A stretch of 64,000 bases of DNA from Lysinibacillus sphaericus. GTDB lineage: Bacteria > Bacillota > Bacilli > Bacillales_A > Planococcaceae. Shown here piece after piece: positions 1-10,067 of the stretch. The DNA lies in the NCBI RefSeq assembly GCF_002982115.1, contig NZ_CP019980.1:4100001-4164000 (forward strand). Direction: 5' to 3'. A program made the position numbers and the translations under genes. Position 1 is the stretch's first letter; every line of letters starts with the position of its first letter. The notes under the pieces are model-generated. The model was not told the origin of the DNA. It saw only the letters and a program-made list of their open reading frames with translations, and did no database searches.

Positions 1-532
1 CTTTCTTTTCTTCCTTTTTTTCCTCTTGTTCAGGTTCACAAATAGATGGGAAAATGCTGCACCACCAGTTATCGCCACGCGCATCACCAATTTTCACGAC
101 AATTGAATGATACATATTTTGTGGGTAAAACATTGCTTCCTGTCTTTTCGGTGGAAATAAGTTATCCCCAAGTACAACTTGTGTATGCAATTGTGGATAA
201 TTTTCTTTTAATTGTGCTTCAATATTCTTTTTTAATGTCGCAATGCTGTCATTATCCACATCTGTAGTAGCACCTACTTGTAATAAATAAGGCTTTAAGT
301 CTTTTACAAGTTGCTCTTTTTCTAGTTGATCATTCGTTGTATTGCTATTTGCTATAACTCTTATACGAAAATCTTTTTCTTGTTGATGATTCATAGCTTG
401 CTGTGCAGAACCTATTAATGATGGAATATATAAAATACATAGTTGTAAAGCTATCGCAATGATTACTAGTCTAGCAAAGGCTAGTACACTATTTTGTTTT
501 GGAAATCTAACAATCTTGTATTCGTTTAACAT
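1..532 (-). CDS. spoIIR: Stage II sporulation protein R (SpoIIR), 3' end beyond window
   Basis: SpoIIR is the forespore-made, secreted signal that triggers SpoIIGA-dependent processing of pro-sigma E in the mother cell. Reading down from the ATG at 530-532, the frame stays open to the window edge (about 177 codons). It starts with a short basic N-terminus and one hydrophobic segment (residues about 17-35, signal anchor). The family motif FRIRVIANSNT follows, and then GDNWWCSIFPSICEP. The start has a strong ribosome binding site (AAGGAGGGA) just upstream. The gene lies 44 bp downstream of prmC in the same direction, as in B. subtilis where spoIIR follows prfA-prmC-ywkF; ywkF is absent here. 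The highly acidic/lysine-rich last visible residues are the run-out of the C-terminus. Identification rests on motif recall and gene order. Confidence 0.9.
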   Translation of the reverse strand, partial: MLNEYKIVRFPKQNSVLAFARLVIIAIALQLCILYIPSLIGSAQQAMNHQQEKDFRIRVIANSNTTNDQLEKEQLVKDLKPYLLQVGATTDVDNDSIATLKKNIEAQLKENYPQLHTQVVLGDNLFPPKRQEAMFYPQNMYHSIVVKIGDARGDNWWCSIFPSICEPEQEEKKEEKK

Positions 533-576
533 AAAAATCCCTCCTTGCTCAACATTGTGGTCAAGAAGGATAATCT

Positions 577-1437
577 TTATACATGAATTTCACAAAAAAC
601 CATACGAGGTTTTCCATTAATATCTTTTTCCACGGTAATACTAGCCTGTGGAAAACTTTCTTTAAAAAATTCCGCTACTTGCTCTCCCTGTGTATAACCA
701 ATTTCCAGTCCAATTAAAGCTGGCTTGTTCATTAGGGCCGGAAGCTGTTGTGCTAGTTTTCGATATAACACAAGCCCGTCCTCTTCTGCAAAAAGAGCGC
801 TATGCGGTTCATGCTCCAACACAATGCTAGACATCTCCTTCGCTTCTTCAAAGGCGATATATGGAGGGTTCGATAACACAATATCAAACTTTTCCCCAAC
901 TAAAGGTGCTGTTAAATCGCCTAGACGGAAATCAATATCCGCAGCTAGTAATTGTGCATTTTTTTGGGCAGTAGCTAATGCCGCAACAGATACATCGGTT
1001 GCTACAACTGTTAATTCTGGACATTCTAGCTTCATAGAAATGGCAATAGCACCGCTACCTGTTCCTATATCTGCTAGCTTTAGCGTTCTGTTTTCAAATA
1101 ATTGGCCAATTCGATTGGTTGTTGCCAGCACTAATTCTTCGGTTTCAGGTCTCGGAATAAGCACCGACTCATCTACTATAAATGTACGTCCGTAAAATTC
1201 TTCGCTACCAATACAATACTGCACAGGTCGGCCACTTGCATGCTCTTCAATCAATTTTTCAAACCGTTCACTTTGCTCAAAGGTTAAGGTGTCTTGCAAG
1301 TGTAACATCACAGCCGAATACGTTGTGCCGAGTACATGCTGCATGACAATACGAGCAGCAGTCTCTTCGCGTCCATTATCCACTAAAAAAGAAGAAGCCC
1401 AATCAAGGGCCTCCATTACATTTTTATAGGTCATCAT
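577..1437 (-). CDS. prmC: Release factor glutamine methyltransferase PrmC (HemK)
   Basis: PrmC methylates the glutamine of the GGQ motif in peptide-chain release factors, using S-adenosylmethionine. The 286-residue length is normal. The SAM-binding GTGSG motif is at residues 125-129 and the catalytic NPPY motif that grips the target glutamine is at 190-193. Its substrate RF1 is encoded immediately upstream, and the two genes overlap by 14 bp, so translation is probably coupled. Two adjacent ATG codons (1437 and 1434) could serve as start; neither has a strong ribosome binding site, which fits coupling to prfA. Confidence 0.97.
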   Translation of the reverse strand: MMTYKNVMEALDWASSFLVDNGREETAARIVMQHVLGTTYSAVMLHLQDTLTFEQSERFEKLIEEHASGRPVQYCIGSEEFYGRTFIVDESVLIPRPETEELVLATTNRIGQLFENRTLKLADIGTGSGAIAISMKLECPELTVVATDVSVAALATAQKNAQLLAADIDFRLGDLTAPLVGEKFDIVLSNPPYIAFEEAKEMSSIVLEHEPHSALFAEEDGLVLYRKLAQQLPALMNKPALIGLEIGYTQGEQVAEFFKESFPQASITVEKDINGKPRMVFCEIHV

Positions 1438-2500
1438 TAAGTCGCTCTAACTTCGATGCTTGCTCTTCTAAGATTAGCGCATCAATAATTTCGTCTAGTC
1501 TACCCTCAACGATTTGATCTAGCTTTTGAATTGTTAAGCCAATGCGATGATCTGTGACACGGTTTTGTGGATAATTGTATGTGCGGATACGCTCTGAACG
1601 GTCTCCCGAACCTACTGCTGACTTACGTGTTGCATCAATTTCTTTTTGTGCTTCTTGTAAATACATATCTGCTACACGTGCACGAAGAATTTTCATCGCT
1701 TTTTCACGGTTTTTAATTTGTGAACGTTCATCCTGCATGGATACAACAACACCTGTTGGTAAATGGGTCATACGAACAGCTGACATCGTTGTATTTACCG
1801 ATTGCCCACCTGCGCCTGAAGATGCAAATGTATCGACACGGATATCTTTTTCGTGAATTTCAACATCCACTTCTTCAACTTCCGGTAAGCAAGCCACTGT
1901 CGCTGTTGATGTATGAATACGTCCTTGTGATTCAGTTGCTGGTACACGTTGTACACGGTGTGCACCATTTTCAAATTTAAATTTAGAATAAGCGCCTTGC
2001 CCGTTAATCATAAAGATTACTTCTTTGTAGCCGCCCATTGGGTTTGGTGTTGCTTCCATAATATCGATTTTCCAGCCTTGTGTTTCAGCATAGCGAGAAT
2101 ACATACGGAATAAGTCACCTGCGAAAATATTTGCCTCATCACCGCCGGCTGCACCACGAATCTCCATAATAACGTTTTTATTGTCATTCGGATCTTTCGG
2201 AATTAATAAAACACGAAGACGTTCTTCCAACTCTTCTTGCTGTTCTTTTAATGAGTTGAATTCTTCTTTTACCATCTCGTGCATATCCGGATCTTTTTCA
2301 TTCTCTAACATTTCTCGTGTATCAACTAGTTGATCTTTAACACTTTTATATTCACGATAAGCATCCACTGTCTCTTGAATATCCGATTGTTCCTTTGAAT
2401 ATTCACGTAATTTTTTACTGTCGTTTACAATATCAGGATCACTTAAAAGCTCATTTAGCCTTTCATAACGATCCTCTACTGCTTGTAGTCTATCAAACAT
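1424..2500 (-). CDS. prfA: Peptide chain release factor 1 (RF1)
   Basis: RF1 recognises UAA and UAG and triggers peptide release on the ribosome. From the ATG at 2498-2500 the protein has 358 residues, the usual size. The stop-codon-reading PAT tripeptide sits at about residues 187-189 and the catalytic GGQ at about 231-233, inside GAGGQSVNT. The frame is open three codons further upstream to a GTG, but that GTG is part of the Shine-Dalgarno sequence GAGGTG, so the ATG is preferred. First gene of a prfA-prmC-spoIIR run. A 257-bp gap separates it from tdk; I see no gene or clear terminator in it. Confidence 0.98.
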   Translation of the reverse strand: MFDRLQAVEDRYERLNELLSDPDIVNDSKKLREYSKEQSDIQETVDAYREYKSVKDQLVDTREMLENEKDPDMHEMVKEEFNSLKEQQEELEERLRVLLIPKDPNDNKNVIMEIRGAAGGDEANIFAGDLFRMYSRYAETQGWKIDIMEATPNPMGGYKEVIFMINGQGAYSKFKFENGAHRVQRVPATESQGRIHTSTATVACLPEVEEVDVEIHEKDIRVDTFASSGAGGQSVNTTMSAVRMTHLPTGVVVSMQDERSQIKNREKAMKILRARVADMYLQEAQKEIDATRKSAVGSGDRSERIRTYNYPQNRVTDHRIGLTIQKLDQIVEGRLDEIIDALILEEQASKLERLNDDL

Positions 2501-2766
2501 GGGCTTCACCTCTATTTAGTTCATTTATCTATATTCAAGTAGAAGTTCGCCTCTCTTTAAAGTGAATGAGACGAACACTATTTTCCTCTATTTGTTAATT
2601 ATTCCGGCTACGGATTACGTTAGGCGTAATTATATGCATGGAATATTTCCCTTACTTAGTATAAGGAAAATTCCGCGTGTATGCTACAATTATTCGGTGG
2701 ATTGCTTAAAATCATGATAGCCATACGATGAAATTAACAATAGTCCACTTCCATGTTAACACAACT

Positions 2767-3339
2767 TTAAAGCGGTGGATGTGCGTGGCACTTTCGACAA
2801 ACAGGATAGTAAGAATCGTTACCTCCGATTTTTATTTGATCGCCTGTATACACAGGTTTACCATTATCATCGACACGTAAATTCATCGTTGCTTTTTTAT
2901 GGCAGAACCAGCAAATCGTTTTCATTTCTTCAATTTTATCTGCATATGTAAGCATATACTGACTACCCTCAAATAATTCATTTTGGAAATCATTCTTTAG
3001 GCCAAAGCCCATCACAGGAATATCTAGTTCATCCACAATATTCGCTAATTGTAGCACATGTGCCTTTTTTAAAAATTGCACTTCATCTACAAGCACGCAG
3101 TATGGCTTTACTTCATTATTTTTTACAAGTTCAAAAATATTTGTATCCTCATAAATTGGAATAGCCTCTTGTCTTAAGCCTACTCGACTTGAAACAAATC
3201 CAACCTCATCACGTGTATCAAGACCTGACGTAAAGATCATGACAGGCTTTTGCTGTTCTTCATAGTTATGGGCAACTTTTAAGATTTCTATTGATTTGCC
3301 ACTATTCATCGCGCCATGTTTATAGTATAGCTGTGCCAT
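2767..3339 (-). CDS. tdk: Thymidine kinase, type II
   Basis: Phosphorylates thymidine with ATP in the nucleotide salvage pathway. The 190 residues contain the P-loop GAMNSGKS (9-16), the catalytic DEVQF segment with Glu86, and four zinc-binding cysteines (143, 146, 181, 184). The N-terminus ([16 protein letters not shown]) and the spacing of motifs resemble the E. coli enzyme more than the B. subtilis one, which begins with a different leader and has a MFSGKSEEL-type P-loop region. The gene nevertheless occupies the B. subtilis position between rpmE and prfA. Ribosome binding site GGGAGGGAG lies upstream of the ATG. Confidence 0.96.
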   Translation of the reverse strand: MAQLYYKHGAMNSGKSIEILKVAHNYEEQQKPVMIFTSGLDTRDEVGFVSSRVGLRQEAIPIYEDTNIFELVKNNEVKPYCVLVDEVQFLKKAHVLQLANIVDELDIPVMGFGLKNDFQNELFEGSQYMLTYADKIEEMKTICWFCHKKATMNLRVDDNGKPVYTGDQIKIGGNDSYYPVCRKCHAHPPL

Positions 3340-3540
3340 TGTATTTTCTCCCTCCCTGTTGTCATTGGATTTTGAAAGGAATTATTTAAGCAATTAGCTT
3401 TAAGCCCGAACGATTATAGCTGTGGGTTGGCTTAAAATTTCAAAATCCGCTCTACTGCTGTTATATATTAAACGCCCGCAACGTTGCGAAAGAAACCTAT
3501 ACTCTAAGACGCAATGATTGCTTGCACTTTTTAAATACTG

Positions 3541-3577
3541 AAAAAAATACCTGCCAAGCACATGCTTGGCAGGTATT
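3541..3577 (-). terminator. Intrinsic terminator of rpmE
   Basis: A perfect 15-bp stem (3546-3560 with 3563-3577, containing ACCTGCCAAGCA) with a two-base spacer is followed on the minus strand by seven T residues. It lies ten bases beyond the rpmE stop codon. Confidence 0.9.
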
Positions 3578-3586
3578 AAACTAACA

Positions 3587-3790
3587 TTAGTTTTTAAGAC
3601 CGTATTTTTTGTTGAAACGATCCACGCGACCATCAGCAGACGCGAATTTTTGACGGCCAGTATAGAATGGGTGACATTCGTTGCAGAACTCGACAACGAT
3701 GTTTTCTTTTACTGAACCAGTTTTGAAAGTGTTACCACAAGAGCAAGTTACTGTTGCTTCTTTGTAGTCTGGATGAATTCCTTGTTTCAT
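3587..3790 (-). CDS. rpmE: 50S ribosomal protein L31 (zinc-binding form)
   Basis: L31 is a small protein of the large ribosomal subunit that bridges the two subunits. The 67 residues carry the zinc-binding cysteines of the C+ type: CSC at 16-18 and CNEC at about 36-39. Zinc-bound L31 is the form used under zinc sufficiency in Bacillus. The gene has its own likely promoter (3898-3927), an RBS (GAGAGGAG) and its own terminator, so it seems monocistronic. The roughly 100-nt leader holds an imperfect hairpin (about 3851-3871); whether it has an autoregulatory role is unknown. Confidence 0.97.
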   Translation of the reverse strand: MKQGIHPDYKEATVTCSCGNTFKTGSVKENIVVEFCNECHPFYTGRQKFASADGRVDRFNKKYGLKN

Positions 3791-3897
3791 ATTCGTTTTC
3801 TCCTCTCGCCCTGAACCATCTGGAACAGAGTAATTCGAACTGTACCTTACATAGCCCGAATATGTCGGCTACATATGTACACGTTGCATACTTTTGA

Positions 3898-3927
3898 AGT
3901 ATAACATAGTTATTTTATTGTTTTCAA
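3898..3927 (-). promoter_or_regulatory. Predicted sigma-A promoter of rpmE
   Basis: On the minus strand TTGAAA (3922-3927) and TATACT (3898-3903) are separated by 18 bp. This places the transcription start about 100 nt before the rpmE start codon. Confidence 0.6.
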
Positions 3928-4145
3928 GCAAAAAATATTGAAAACTATTTTCATGTCATTACCCACGAACTTCGCAAAATAGCTTGGCACTATTTAACGC
4001 TAAAAGCCATCTGCAAATGCACCCGCAATTAATCTTACTTTACTAGAATGCAATAAAATCTAATGTTCTGTGCTCTTTTAAAAGCTCTACTTCAAGTAGT
4101 ATTCACTTCGTAGCCAAAAGAAATACGTTCTTCTTAAACACTTAT

Positions 4146-4160
4146 TGATAATGATTATCA
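4146..4160. promoter_or_regulatory. Fur-box-like palindrome
   Basis: TGATAATGATTATCA is a perfect 7-1-7 inverted repeat identical to the Bacillus Fur core TGATAATNATTATCA. It lies in the 480-bp gap between rho and rpmE, about 220 bp upstream of the predicted rpmE promoter. No iron-related gene is adjacent; no open frame of note lies in the gap. It may be an orphan site or control an unseen transcript. Confidence 0.55.
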
Positions 4161-4185
4161 TTTTAGCTATACTTTTATTGAAGCC

Positions 4186-4223
4186 GTAAAAAAACACCAG
4201 TAACGACAATCGTTACTGGTGTT
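4186..4223 (-). terminator. Intrinsic terminator of rho
   Basis: A perfect 14-bp stem (4193-4206 with 4210-4223, containing ACACCAGTAACGA) and three-base loop, followed by a seven-T run on the minus strand, 47 bp beyond the rho stop codon. Confidence 0.9.
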
Positions 4224-4236
4224 TCCGAGTGTAGAT

Positions 4237-4270
4237 AAATTGTTTGAGAATTGTTTGAGTGACTGGCACC
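4237..4270. repeat. 34-bp dispersed repeat, copy 1
   Basis: Contains two TTGTTTGAG units and ends in GTGACTGGCACC directly against the rho stop codon. The same 34 bases occur in inverse orientation at 34539-34572, and a related palindromic version lies at 39538-39568. Confidence 0.75.
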
Positions 4271-5554
4271 TTAAAGTAGGCCTTTACCTTTAGTGGCTTT
4301 TTTCATATCTTCATTTAACTTTTCGAAAAATTCTTCGTTTGATTTTGTTGTGCGTAGCTTTTTCAAGAAACGCTCTGCAAAATCTGGCGCATCTGAAAAT
4401 GTTTTTCGGATTGCCCATAGTTTTTCAAGTTGTTCTGGCTCAAGAAGCAATTCTTCCTTACGTGTACCTGAACGACGAATATCAAGCGCAGGGAAAATAC
4501 GACGCTCTGCTAATTGACGATCTAAGTGCAACTCTAAGTTACCCGTCCCTTTAAACTCTTCATAAATAACTTCGTCCATACGTGAACCTGTATCTACTAA
4601 AGCTGTAGCTAAAATTGTTAAGCTACCACCTTCTTCAATATTACGAGCAGAACCGAAGAATCGTTTTGGTCTATGGAAGGCCGCAGGATCGATACCACCT
4701 GACAGCGTACGACCACTTGGCGGAATAACTAAGTTGTATGCACGAGCAAGACGTGTAATGGAGTCCATTAAAATAATCACATCACGTTTATGCTCTACTA
4801 AGCGGCGTGCACGTTCTAACACAATTTCTGCTACCTTCACATGATTTTCCGGAACTTCATCGAAAGTAGAACTTACGACATCCGCATTTACAGAACGCTC
4901 AATATCCGTTACTTCCTCAGGACGTTCATCGATCAGTAATACGATTAACTCTGCCTCTGGATGATTTGTTGTAATAGCGTTAGCAATTTCTTTTAATAAT
5001 GATGTTTTACCAGCCTTTGGTGGCGCAACGATTAATCCACGTTGACCAAATCCTACTGGCGCTACTAAATCCATAATTCGAGTCGATAGATTGCGCTGTG
5101 TAGTTTCAAGCTTGATTTGGCGATCAGGATATAACGGCGTCAATGCTGGGAAGTGAACACGTTCTTTTGCCACTTCAGGATCTTCTCCATTTACAGCATC
5201 CACCTGTAGTAATCCATAGTAACGTTCATTTTCTTTAGGGGGACGCACTTTACCAGACACTTTATCCCCATTACGAAGATCAAAACGACGTATTTGAGAA
5301 GCAGAAATATAAATATCCTCTTTACTTGGTGAGTAATTAATTGGTCGAAGGAAGCCAAAGCCCTCTTGCGATACAATCTCAAGTACCCCTTCCATAAAGA
5401 AATAACCCTCTTGCTCTGAACGCGTTTTCAAAATAGCAAAAATTAATTCCTTTTTCGTTAGTTTGCTATAATACGAAATTTTGTATTGGCGTGCGAGGGC
5501 GTAAAGCTCCTTTAACGTCATGTTTTCTAATTGAGCGATTGTCAATGTAGACAT
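4271..5554 (-). CDS. rho: Transcription termination factor Rho
   Basis: Hexameric RNA-dependent ATPase/helicase that ends transcription of untranslated RNA. From the ATG at 5552-5554 it has 427 residues, the length of the B. subtilis protein. The N-terminal Rho helical domain and cold-shock-like RNA-binding domain span about 1-120. The Walker A motif APPKAGKTS is near 177-185, followed by Walker B and the Q-/R-loop region ([17 protein letters not shown]). The frame is open 12 codons further upstream, but only the chosen ATG has a GGAG sequence in front. Followed by its own terminator. Confidence 0.98.
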   Translation of the reverse strand: MSTLTIAQLENMTLKELYALARQYKISYYSKLTKKELIFAILKTRSEQEGYFFMEGVLEIVSQEGFGFLRPINYSPSKEDIYISASQIRRFDLRNGDKVSGKVRPPKENERYYGLLQVDAVNGEDPEVAKERVHFPALTPLYPDRQIKLETTQRNLSTRIMDLVAPVGFGQRGLIVAPPKAGKTSLLKEIANAITTNHPEAELIVLLIDERPEEVTDIERSVNADVVSSTFDEVPENHVKVAEIVLERARRLVEHKRDVIILMDSITRLARAYNLVIPPSGRTLSGGIDPAAFHRPKRFFGSARNIEEGGSLTILATALVDTGSRMDEVIYEEFKGTGNLELHLDRQLAERRIFPALDIRRSGTRKEELLLEPEQLEKLWAIRKTFSDAPDFAERFLKKLRTTKSNEEFFEKLNEDMKKATKGKGLL

Positions 5555-5654
5555 ATGCACAACTCCAGTCTTTTTCAAAATATAATGCATGTATTGGGGT
5601 AAACATAGAAGTTTTAAAGTAAAACTATGGGATGGTTTAAATGAAGAAGAAGGT

Positions 5655-5680
5655 ACCTAGTGCAAATAGTTGCACTAGGT
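5655..5680 (-). terminator. Hairpin downstream of glpX, probable terminator
   Basis: An 11-bp perfect stem (ACCTAGTGCAA with TTGCACTAGGT) and four-base loop, 22 bp beyond the glpX stop. The following minus-strand sequence is CTTCTTCTTC rather than a clean T run, so termination may be inefficient. Confidence 0.5.
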
Positions 5681-5701
5681 ATATTTTAGAAGAAAATATT
5701 A

Positions 5702-6658
5702 TTAATAGCTAGGTTTTTTATCAAGAGCGTGACGACCTTCTACAAAACGCACAGTACCTGACTTCGCTCGCATAACGACTGAATGCGTTAAAGCATAAGC
5801 ACCTTTGTACTGCACACCTTTTAATAGCTCACAATCTGTAACAGCGGTTGCTGCAAAAATTGCATCGTCACCTTTTACTAAATCATCTAAGTAAAGAACT
5901 TTATCTACATCTACGCCCATTTGTTTACAGCGTTCTAACTGTTCTTCATCTTCTGGCACTAATTTAGCCTGGAAGTCTCCGCCAAGGCATTTTAATGCAA
6001 CAGCCGATATAACACCCTCAGGTGCACCGCCCATACCAAACATAATGTCGATGCCTGTTTCATCAAAGGCAGTGTTAATCGCTGCTCCCACATCACCATC
6101 TTGAATAAATTTAATACGAGCTCCCGCTTCACGAATCTCATCTACTATCGCTTGATGGCGTGGGCGATCTAATAGAGTAGCTACTACATCTGAAATATCT
6201 TTATTTTTTGCTTTTGCTACTTGTAATAAATTATAAGTAACAGAGGCGTTAATATCAACTTTTCCTGCCGCTTCTGGTCCTACAGCAATTTTCTCCATGT
6301 ACATATCTGGTGCATTTAATAGATTACCTTTATCAGCAATTGCTAATACAGTCATAGCACCGTTTGTACCTTTTGCCACTATATTAGTACCTTCTAAAGG
6401 ATCGACTGCTATATCTACTTTGGGACCGCCATTACGAAGACCAAGCTCCTCACCAATATAAAGCATTGGTGCTTCGTCCATTTCGCCTTCCCCAATTACT
6501 ACTGTAGCATGCATTGGAATCGTATCGAACATTGAGCGCATTGCTGTCGTTGCTGCATCATCTGCCTCAATTTTCAAACCGCGACCCATCCATTTCCCGG
6601 ATGCGATTGCTGCTGCCTCTGTTACTCGTACTACTTCCATCGATAAACTGCGTTCCAT
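5702..6658 (-). CDS. glpX: Class II fructose-1,6-bisphosphatase GlpX
   Basis: Hydrolyses fructose 1,6-bisphosphate to fructose 6-phosphate in gluconeogenesis. The start [17 protein letters not shown] matches the family N-terminus, and the metal- and substrate-binding motifs [14 protein letters not shown] and DPLEGTN are present, as is the MGMGG-like FGMGGAPEG segment. The chosen ATG (6656-6658) gives 318 residues and follows a GGGAGG ribosome binding site; nine extra codons upstream in the track of open reading are not supported. Sits between murA2 and rho as in B. subtilis. Confidence 0.97.
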   Translation of the reverse strand: MERSLSMEVVRVTEAAAIASGKWMGRGLKIEADDAATTAMRSMFDTIPMHATVVIGEGEMDEAPMLYIGEELGLRNGGPKVDIAVDPLEGTNIVAKGTNGAMTVLAIADKGNLLNAPDMYMEKIAVGPEAAGKVDINASVTYNLLQVAKAKNKDISDVVATLLDRPRHQAIVDEIREAGARIKFIQDGDVGAAINTAFDETGIDIMFGMGGAPEGVISAVALKCLGGDFQAKLVPEDEEQLERCKQMGVDVDKVLYLDDLVKGDDAIFAATAVTDCELLKGVQYKGAYALTHSVVMRAKSGTVRFVEGRHALDKKPSY

Positions 6659-6754
6659 TGTTGTTTTGCCTCCCGTTATCGGCATGTTTTATTTTACCGA
6701 AACATTCAAATTACCTTTATTGTAACATAATTGGCTCAAAACTTTTACCTTACA

Positions 6755-8041
6755 TTACTCCTTTGCCTCTGCAACGCTAACCATAATTGTTTCACGTCGA
6801 ATATCTGCGCCTAAGTCACGTAATTTTTCAATAAGTGAGCTATAGCCACGTTCAATATGATAGATATCATGAATTTCAGTTTCACCTTCAGCTAATAAGC
6901 CAGCTAGAACTAATGCTGCACCTGCGCGAAGGTCTGTCGCAGTGACACTTGAGCCATGTAATTTACTTGGACCAGTAATTATCGCTGTATTTCCTTCTAC
7001 ACGTGCGTTGGCATTCATACGACGTAGTTCATCAATATGCTTAAAACGAGCCGTATAAATGGTATCTGTGATCTTTGAAGAGCCAAGAGCTTGCGTCATT
7101 AACACAGAAAGTGGTTGCTGAATATCCGTAGGGAACCCAGGATAAACTATCGTTTTGACGTCAACCGCTTGCAATGTAGATAGGTCTGTTTTAGGAACAA
7201 AAATACTTTCCTCGTCTATGTCAATCTTGACGCCCATTTCACGAAGCTTTGCTGTAATTGCCTCTAAATGCAATGGAATGACATTATCTATCGTAATGCC
7301 GTCGCCAACTGCTGCTGCCATTATCATAAATGTAGCGGCTTCAATACGGTCTGGAATAATTGTATGTTCCGTTCCATGCAGTTCCTCAACACCTTCAATG
7401 CGAATAACACTTGTACCCGCACCTTTAATATTGGCACCCATATTCGTCAGGAGTGTGGCTACGTCAATTATTTCAGGTTCTTTTGCGGCATTTTCAATAA
7501 CTGTACGTCCCTTTGCACGTACCGCAGCAAGCATAATATTGATTGTTGCACCAACGCTTGCGACGTCTAAATAAATTTTAGCGCCGATTAATTCTTCAGC
7601 ACGCAAATAAATCGCACCATGCTCGTTAGTAATTTTAGCGCCAAGGGCTTCAAACCCTTTAATGTGTTGATCGATTGGACGCGGCCCTAAGAAACAGCCA
7701 CCCGGCAAACCGATGACAGCCTTTTTAAAGCGACCAAGCATGGCACCCATTAAATAATAAGAGGCGCGGAGTTTTTTTACATTACCATTTGGCAACGGTA
7801 GTGCAACCATATCGGATGGATCAATAATCATTTTGCCATCCTCAAATTGCACTTCTCCACCAATCTCTTCTAACAAGGCTTTTAAAGTCCAAGCATCTGA
7901 AATTTCGGGAATCCCTCCAATTGTCACTGGAGAGTTCGCCAAAATTGATGCTGGAATTAAGGCGACTGCACTATTTTTTGCACCACTAACTTTAATTGTA
8001 CCCTTTAGACGATTTTCGCCTGTAATTTTATAAACATCCAT
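6755..8041 (-). CDS. murAB: UDP-N-acetylglucosamine 1-carboxyvinyltransferase (second MurA, MurAB/MurZ)
   Basis: Transfers enolpyruvate from PEP to UDP-GlcNAc, the first committed step of peptidoglycan synthesis. The 428 residues include the KN pair (22-23, in VSGAKNSAV) and the PEP-binding loop [14 protein letters not shown] with the reactive Cys116, the residue that fosfomycin attacks. Position next to tal, fbaA and glpX identifies the second MurA paralogue rather than the one near atp genes. ATG at 8039-8041 is preceded by GAGGGAGA; the longer open frame lacks an RBS. Confidence 0.96.
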   Translation of the reverse strand: MDVYKITGENRLKGTIKVSGAKNSAVALIPASILANSPVTIGGIPEISDAWTLKALLEEIGGEVQFEDGKMIIDPSDMVALPLPNGNVKKLRASYYLMGAMLGRFKKAVIGLPGGCFLGPRPIDQHIKGFEALGAKITNEHGAIYLRAEELIGAKIYLDVASVGATINIMLAAVRAKGRTVIENAAKEPEIIDVATLLTNMGANIKGAGTSVIRIEGVEELHGTEHTIIPDRIEAATFMIMAAAVGDGITIDNVIPLHLEAITAKLREMGVKIDIDEESIFVPKTDLSTLQAVDVKTIVYPGFPTDIQQPLSVLMTQALGSSKITDTIYTARFKHIDELRRMNANARVEGNTAIITGPSKLHGSSVTATDLRAGAALVLAGLLAEGETEIHDIYHIERGYSSLIEKLRDLGADIRRETIMVSVAEAKE

Positions 8042-8101
8042 TTCGCGTTCTCCCTCATGATTGGAAAGTAATTTTTGCATTTGACTCACTTTATAATCTT
8101 A

Positions 8102-8752
8102 TTATTCACCTTTTCGCTTATTCCAATCCGCTAAAAATCCTTCAATTCCTTTTTCCGTTAATGGATGGTGGAAAAGTTGTTTTAACACTTTGAAAGGAGT
8201 TGTTGAAATATGTGCGCCAGCAAGAGCTGCTGCCGTTACATGTTGCGGGTGACGAATAGAAGCAGCAATAATTTGTGTTTCGATATTATGGATTGTGAAA
8301 ATATCTGAAATTGTTTCGATAAGTTCAACACCATTTTGACCAATATCATCTAAACGGCCGATAAATGGTGATACATATGTAGCACCTGCACGCGCAGCCA
8401 TTAATGCTTGGTTGGCACTGAAAATAAGTGTTACGTTTGTTTTAATGCCTTTGTTTGCAAAGAAGCGACACGCTTCTAAACCAGCGGGTGTCATTGGTAA
8501 TTTCACTGTAATATTCGGTGCAATAGCCGCTAATTCTAGACCTTCTTTAATCATACCTTCAGCATCTAATGCAATAACTTCTCCACTTACTGAGCCATCA
8601 ACTAGCTCGGCAATTTCACGTAGACGATCATGGAAAGATACGTTCTCCTCTTTTGCCACTAATGATGGGTTTGTTGTAACGCCTGATAAAATGCCCCATG
8701 CGTGTGCTTCTTTAATTTCATCAAAGTTTGCTGTATCAATAAAAAATTTCAT
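8102..8752 (-). CDS. tal: Transaldolase (small MipB/TalC type)
   Basis: Transfers a dihydroxyacetone unit between sugar phosphates in the non-oxidative pentose phosphate pathway. The 216 residues show the TTNPS motif near 27 and the Schiff-base lysine in ITVKLPMT. Where fructose-6-phosphate aldolases have Gln and Tyr (FAQVMA, APYVNRID), this protein has Glu (SGEVIA) and Phe (SPFIGRLD). These are the residues typical of true transaldolases. That makes transaldolase the better call than FSA. Lies 12 codons or so upstream of murAB and downstream of fbaA, as in B. subtilis (ywjH). Confidence 0.92.
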   Translation of the reverse strand: MKFFIDTANFDEIKEAHAWGILSGVTTNPSLVAKEENVSFHDRLREIAELVDGSVSGEVIALDAEGMIKEGLELAAIAPNITVKLPMTPAGLEACRFFANKGIKTNVTLIFSANQALMAARAGATYVSPFIGRLDDIGQNGVELIETISDIFTIHNIETQIIAASIRHPQHVTAAALAGAHISTTPFKVLKQLFHHPLTEKGIEGFLADWNKRKGE

Positions 8753-8812
8753 AATATTTCCTCCCTAACCCTATTTATTTATATTATTAATTTTTTTCAA
8801 AAAAGTTATGAT

Positions 8813-8857
8813 TTCAAAAACAAGAGAAGGTCGATTGCTAGCATCAACACTTCTCTT
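8813..8857 (-). terminator. Intrinsic terminator of fbaA
   Basis: Minus-strand stem AAGAGAAG/CTTCTCTT (8822-8857) with an inner 5-bp helix, followed by TTGTTTTTG. Confidence 0.7.
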
Positions 8858-8903
8858 ATTATGTGTATTCATCTATGCTTTTGTACCATATGTGAAGCAA
8901 AAA

Positions 8904-9758
8904 TTATGCTTTTTGTGCACTACCAAATTCACGGATTTTACCGATAACTGTTGTTTTAATTGCTTCACGTGCTGGTGCTAGGAATTTACGTGGATCGTAA
9001 ACAACTTTATCGTTGTCAAGGATTTCACGAATCACTTTAGTCGCAGCGATTTGATTTTCAGTATTCACGTTAATTTTAGCGGTACCTAATGAAATGGAAC
9101 GTTGAATATCTTTTGTTGGAATACCTGTACCACCATGTAATACTAAAGGAAGATCTGCTAATTTAGAGATTTCTTCCATTTCTTTGAAACCTAAGTTTGG
9201 TTCACCTTTGTATGGACCATGAACAGAGCCAAGCGCTGGTGCTAAGCAATCAATATCTGTTAATTCAACCATTTTACGGCACTCTTCTGGATCAGCGTAC
9301 ATAATACCACCAATTACGCCATCTTCGTCTCCGCCAACTGTTCCAAGCTCAGCTTCTACAGAAACGCCTTTCGCATGTGCATATTCAACTACTTTTGAAG
9401 TAATTGCAATATTTTCTTCGAAAGGATGATGTGATGCATCAATCATAACAGAAGTAAATCCTGCATCAATCGCTTCTTTACATTTTTCAAAGCTTGAACC
9501 ATGGTCAAGGTGAATAGCTACTGGCACTGTCGTACCATAAGATTCCATTAAACCTTTTACCATGTGTACAACTGAAATAAATCCGCCCATATATTTACCT
9601 GCGCCCTCAGATACGCCAAGGATAACCGGTGATTTTTCTTCTTCTGCTGCTTGTAAAATTGCTTGCGTCCATTCAAGGTTGTTGATGTTGAATTGACCAA
9701 CTGCATAACCTTCTGCCTTTGCTTTAATTAACATCTCTTTCATAGATACTAACGCCAT
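8904..9758 (-). CDS. fbaA: Class II fructose-bisphosphate aldolase
   Basis: Zinc-dependent cleavage of fructose 1,6-bisphosphate to the two triose phosphates in glycolysis, and the reverse in gluconeogenesis. The 284 residues contain the family motifs HLDHGS (zinc and catalytic residues, near 82), [19 protein letters not shown], and the phosphate-binding [10 protein letters not shown] and NVNTENQ segments. AGGAGG lies eight bases before the ATG. It has its own terminator and is separated from spo0F by a repeat-rich 500-bp gap. Confidence 0.98.
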   Translation of the reverse strand: MALVSMKEMLIKAKAEGYAVGQFNINNLEWTQAILQAAEEEKSPVILGVSEGAGKYMGGFISVVHMVKGLMESYGTTVPVAIHLDHGSSFEKCKEAIDAGFTSVMIDASHHPFEENIAITSKVVEYAHAKGVSVEAELGTVGGDEDGVIGGIMYADPEECRKMVELTDIDCLAPALGSVHGPYKGEPNLGFKEMEEISKLADLPLVLHGGTGIPTKDIQRSISLGTAKINVNTENQIAATKVIREILDNDKVVYDPRKFLAPAREAIKTTVIGKIREFGSAQKA

Positions 9759-9822
9759 ACTAAAAATCCTCCTTTTAGGACCATTCTTTATACATAATTG
9801 TGCTATTCAATCATAGCAAAAA

Positions 9823-10038
9823 TATAAGCCCCTGAAAAGAAATTTCAGGGGCTTATATTTTTGCCCCGATAGCGAAGTGCAACGCAGCGACAGGGGCACT
9901 TTTTTTCTATAAGCCTCTGAAAAGAAATTTCAGGGGCTACTATTTTTGCCCCGATAGCGAAGTGCAACGCAGCGACAGGGGCACTTTTTTTCTATAAGCC
10001 TCTGAAAAGAAATTTCAGGGGCTACTATTTTTGCACCG
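9823..10038. repeat. 85-bp tandem repeat (2.5 copies) with hairpins
   Basis: Units begin at 9823, 9908 and 9993, exactly 85 bp apart; the third is cut off after about 45 bp. The copies are nearly identical. Each full unit holds two hairpins: CCCCTGAAA/TTTCAGGGG and a long-loop GCCCC/GGGGC stem followed by seven T residues on the plus strand. The unit therefore looks like a duplicated terminator pair in the fbaA upstream gap. Confidence 0.9.
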
Positions 10039-10067
10039 AAAGTGGAGAGTAACGTAGCAGTTAGTCT

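Noticed and set aside
4146-4160. Zur or PerR site
   Set aside because: Zur sites centre on TCGTAAT/ATTACGA and PerR sites on TTATAAT; this sequence matches Fur exactly.
8102-8752. Fructose-6-phosphate aldolase
   Set aside because: The diagnostic Gln and Tyr of FSA are Glu and Phe here, as in transaldolases.
9823-10038. CRISPR array
   Set aside because: Repeats are contiguous 85-bp units with no variable spacers and no cas genes in the window.
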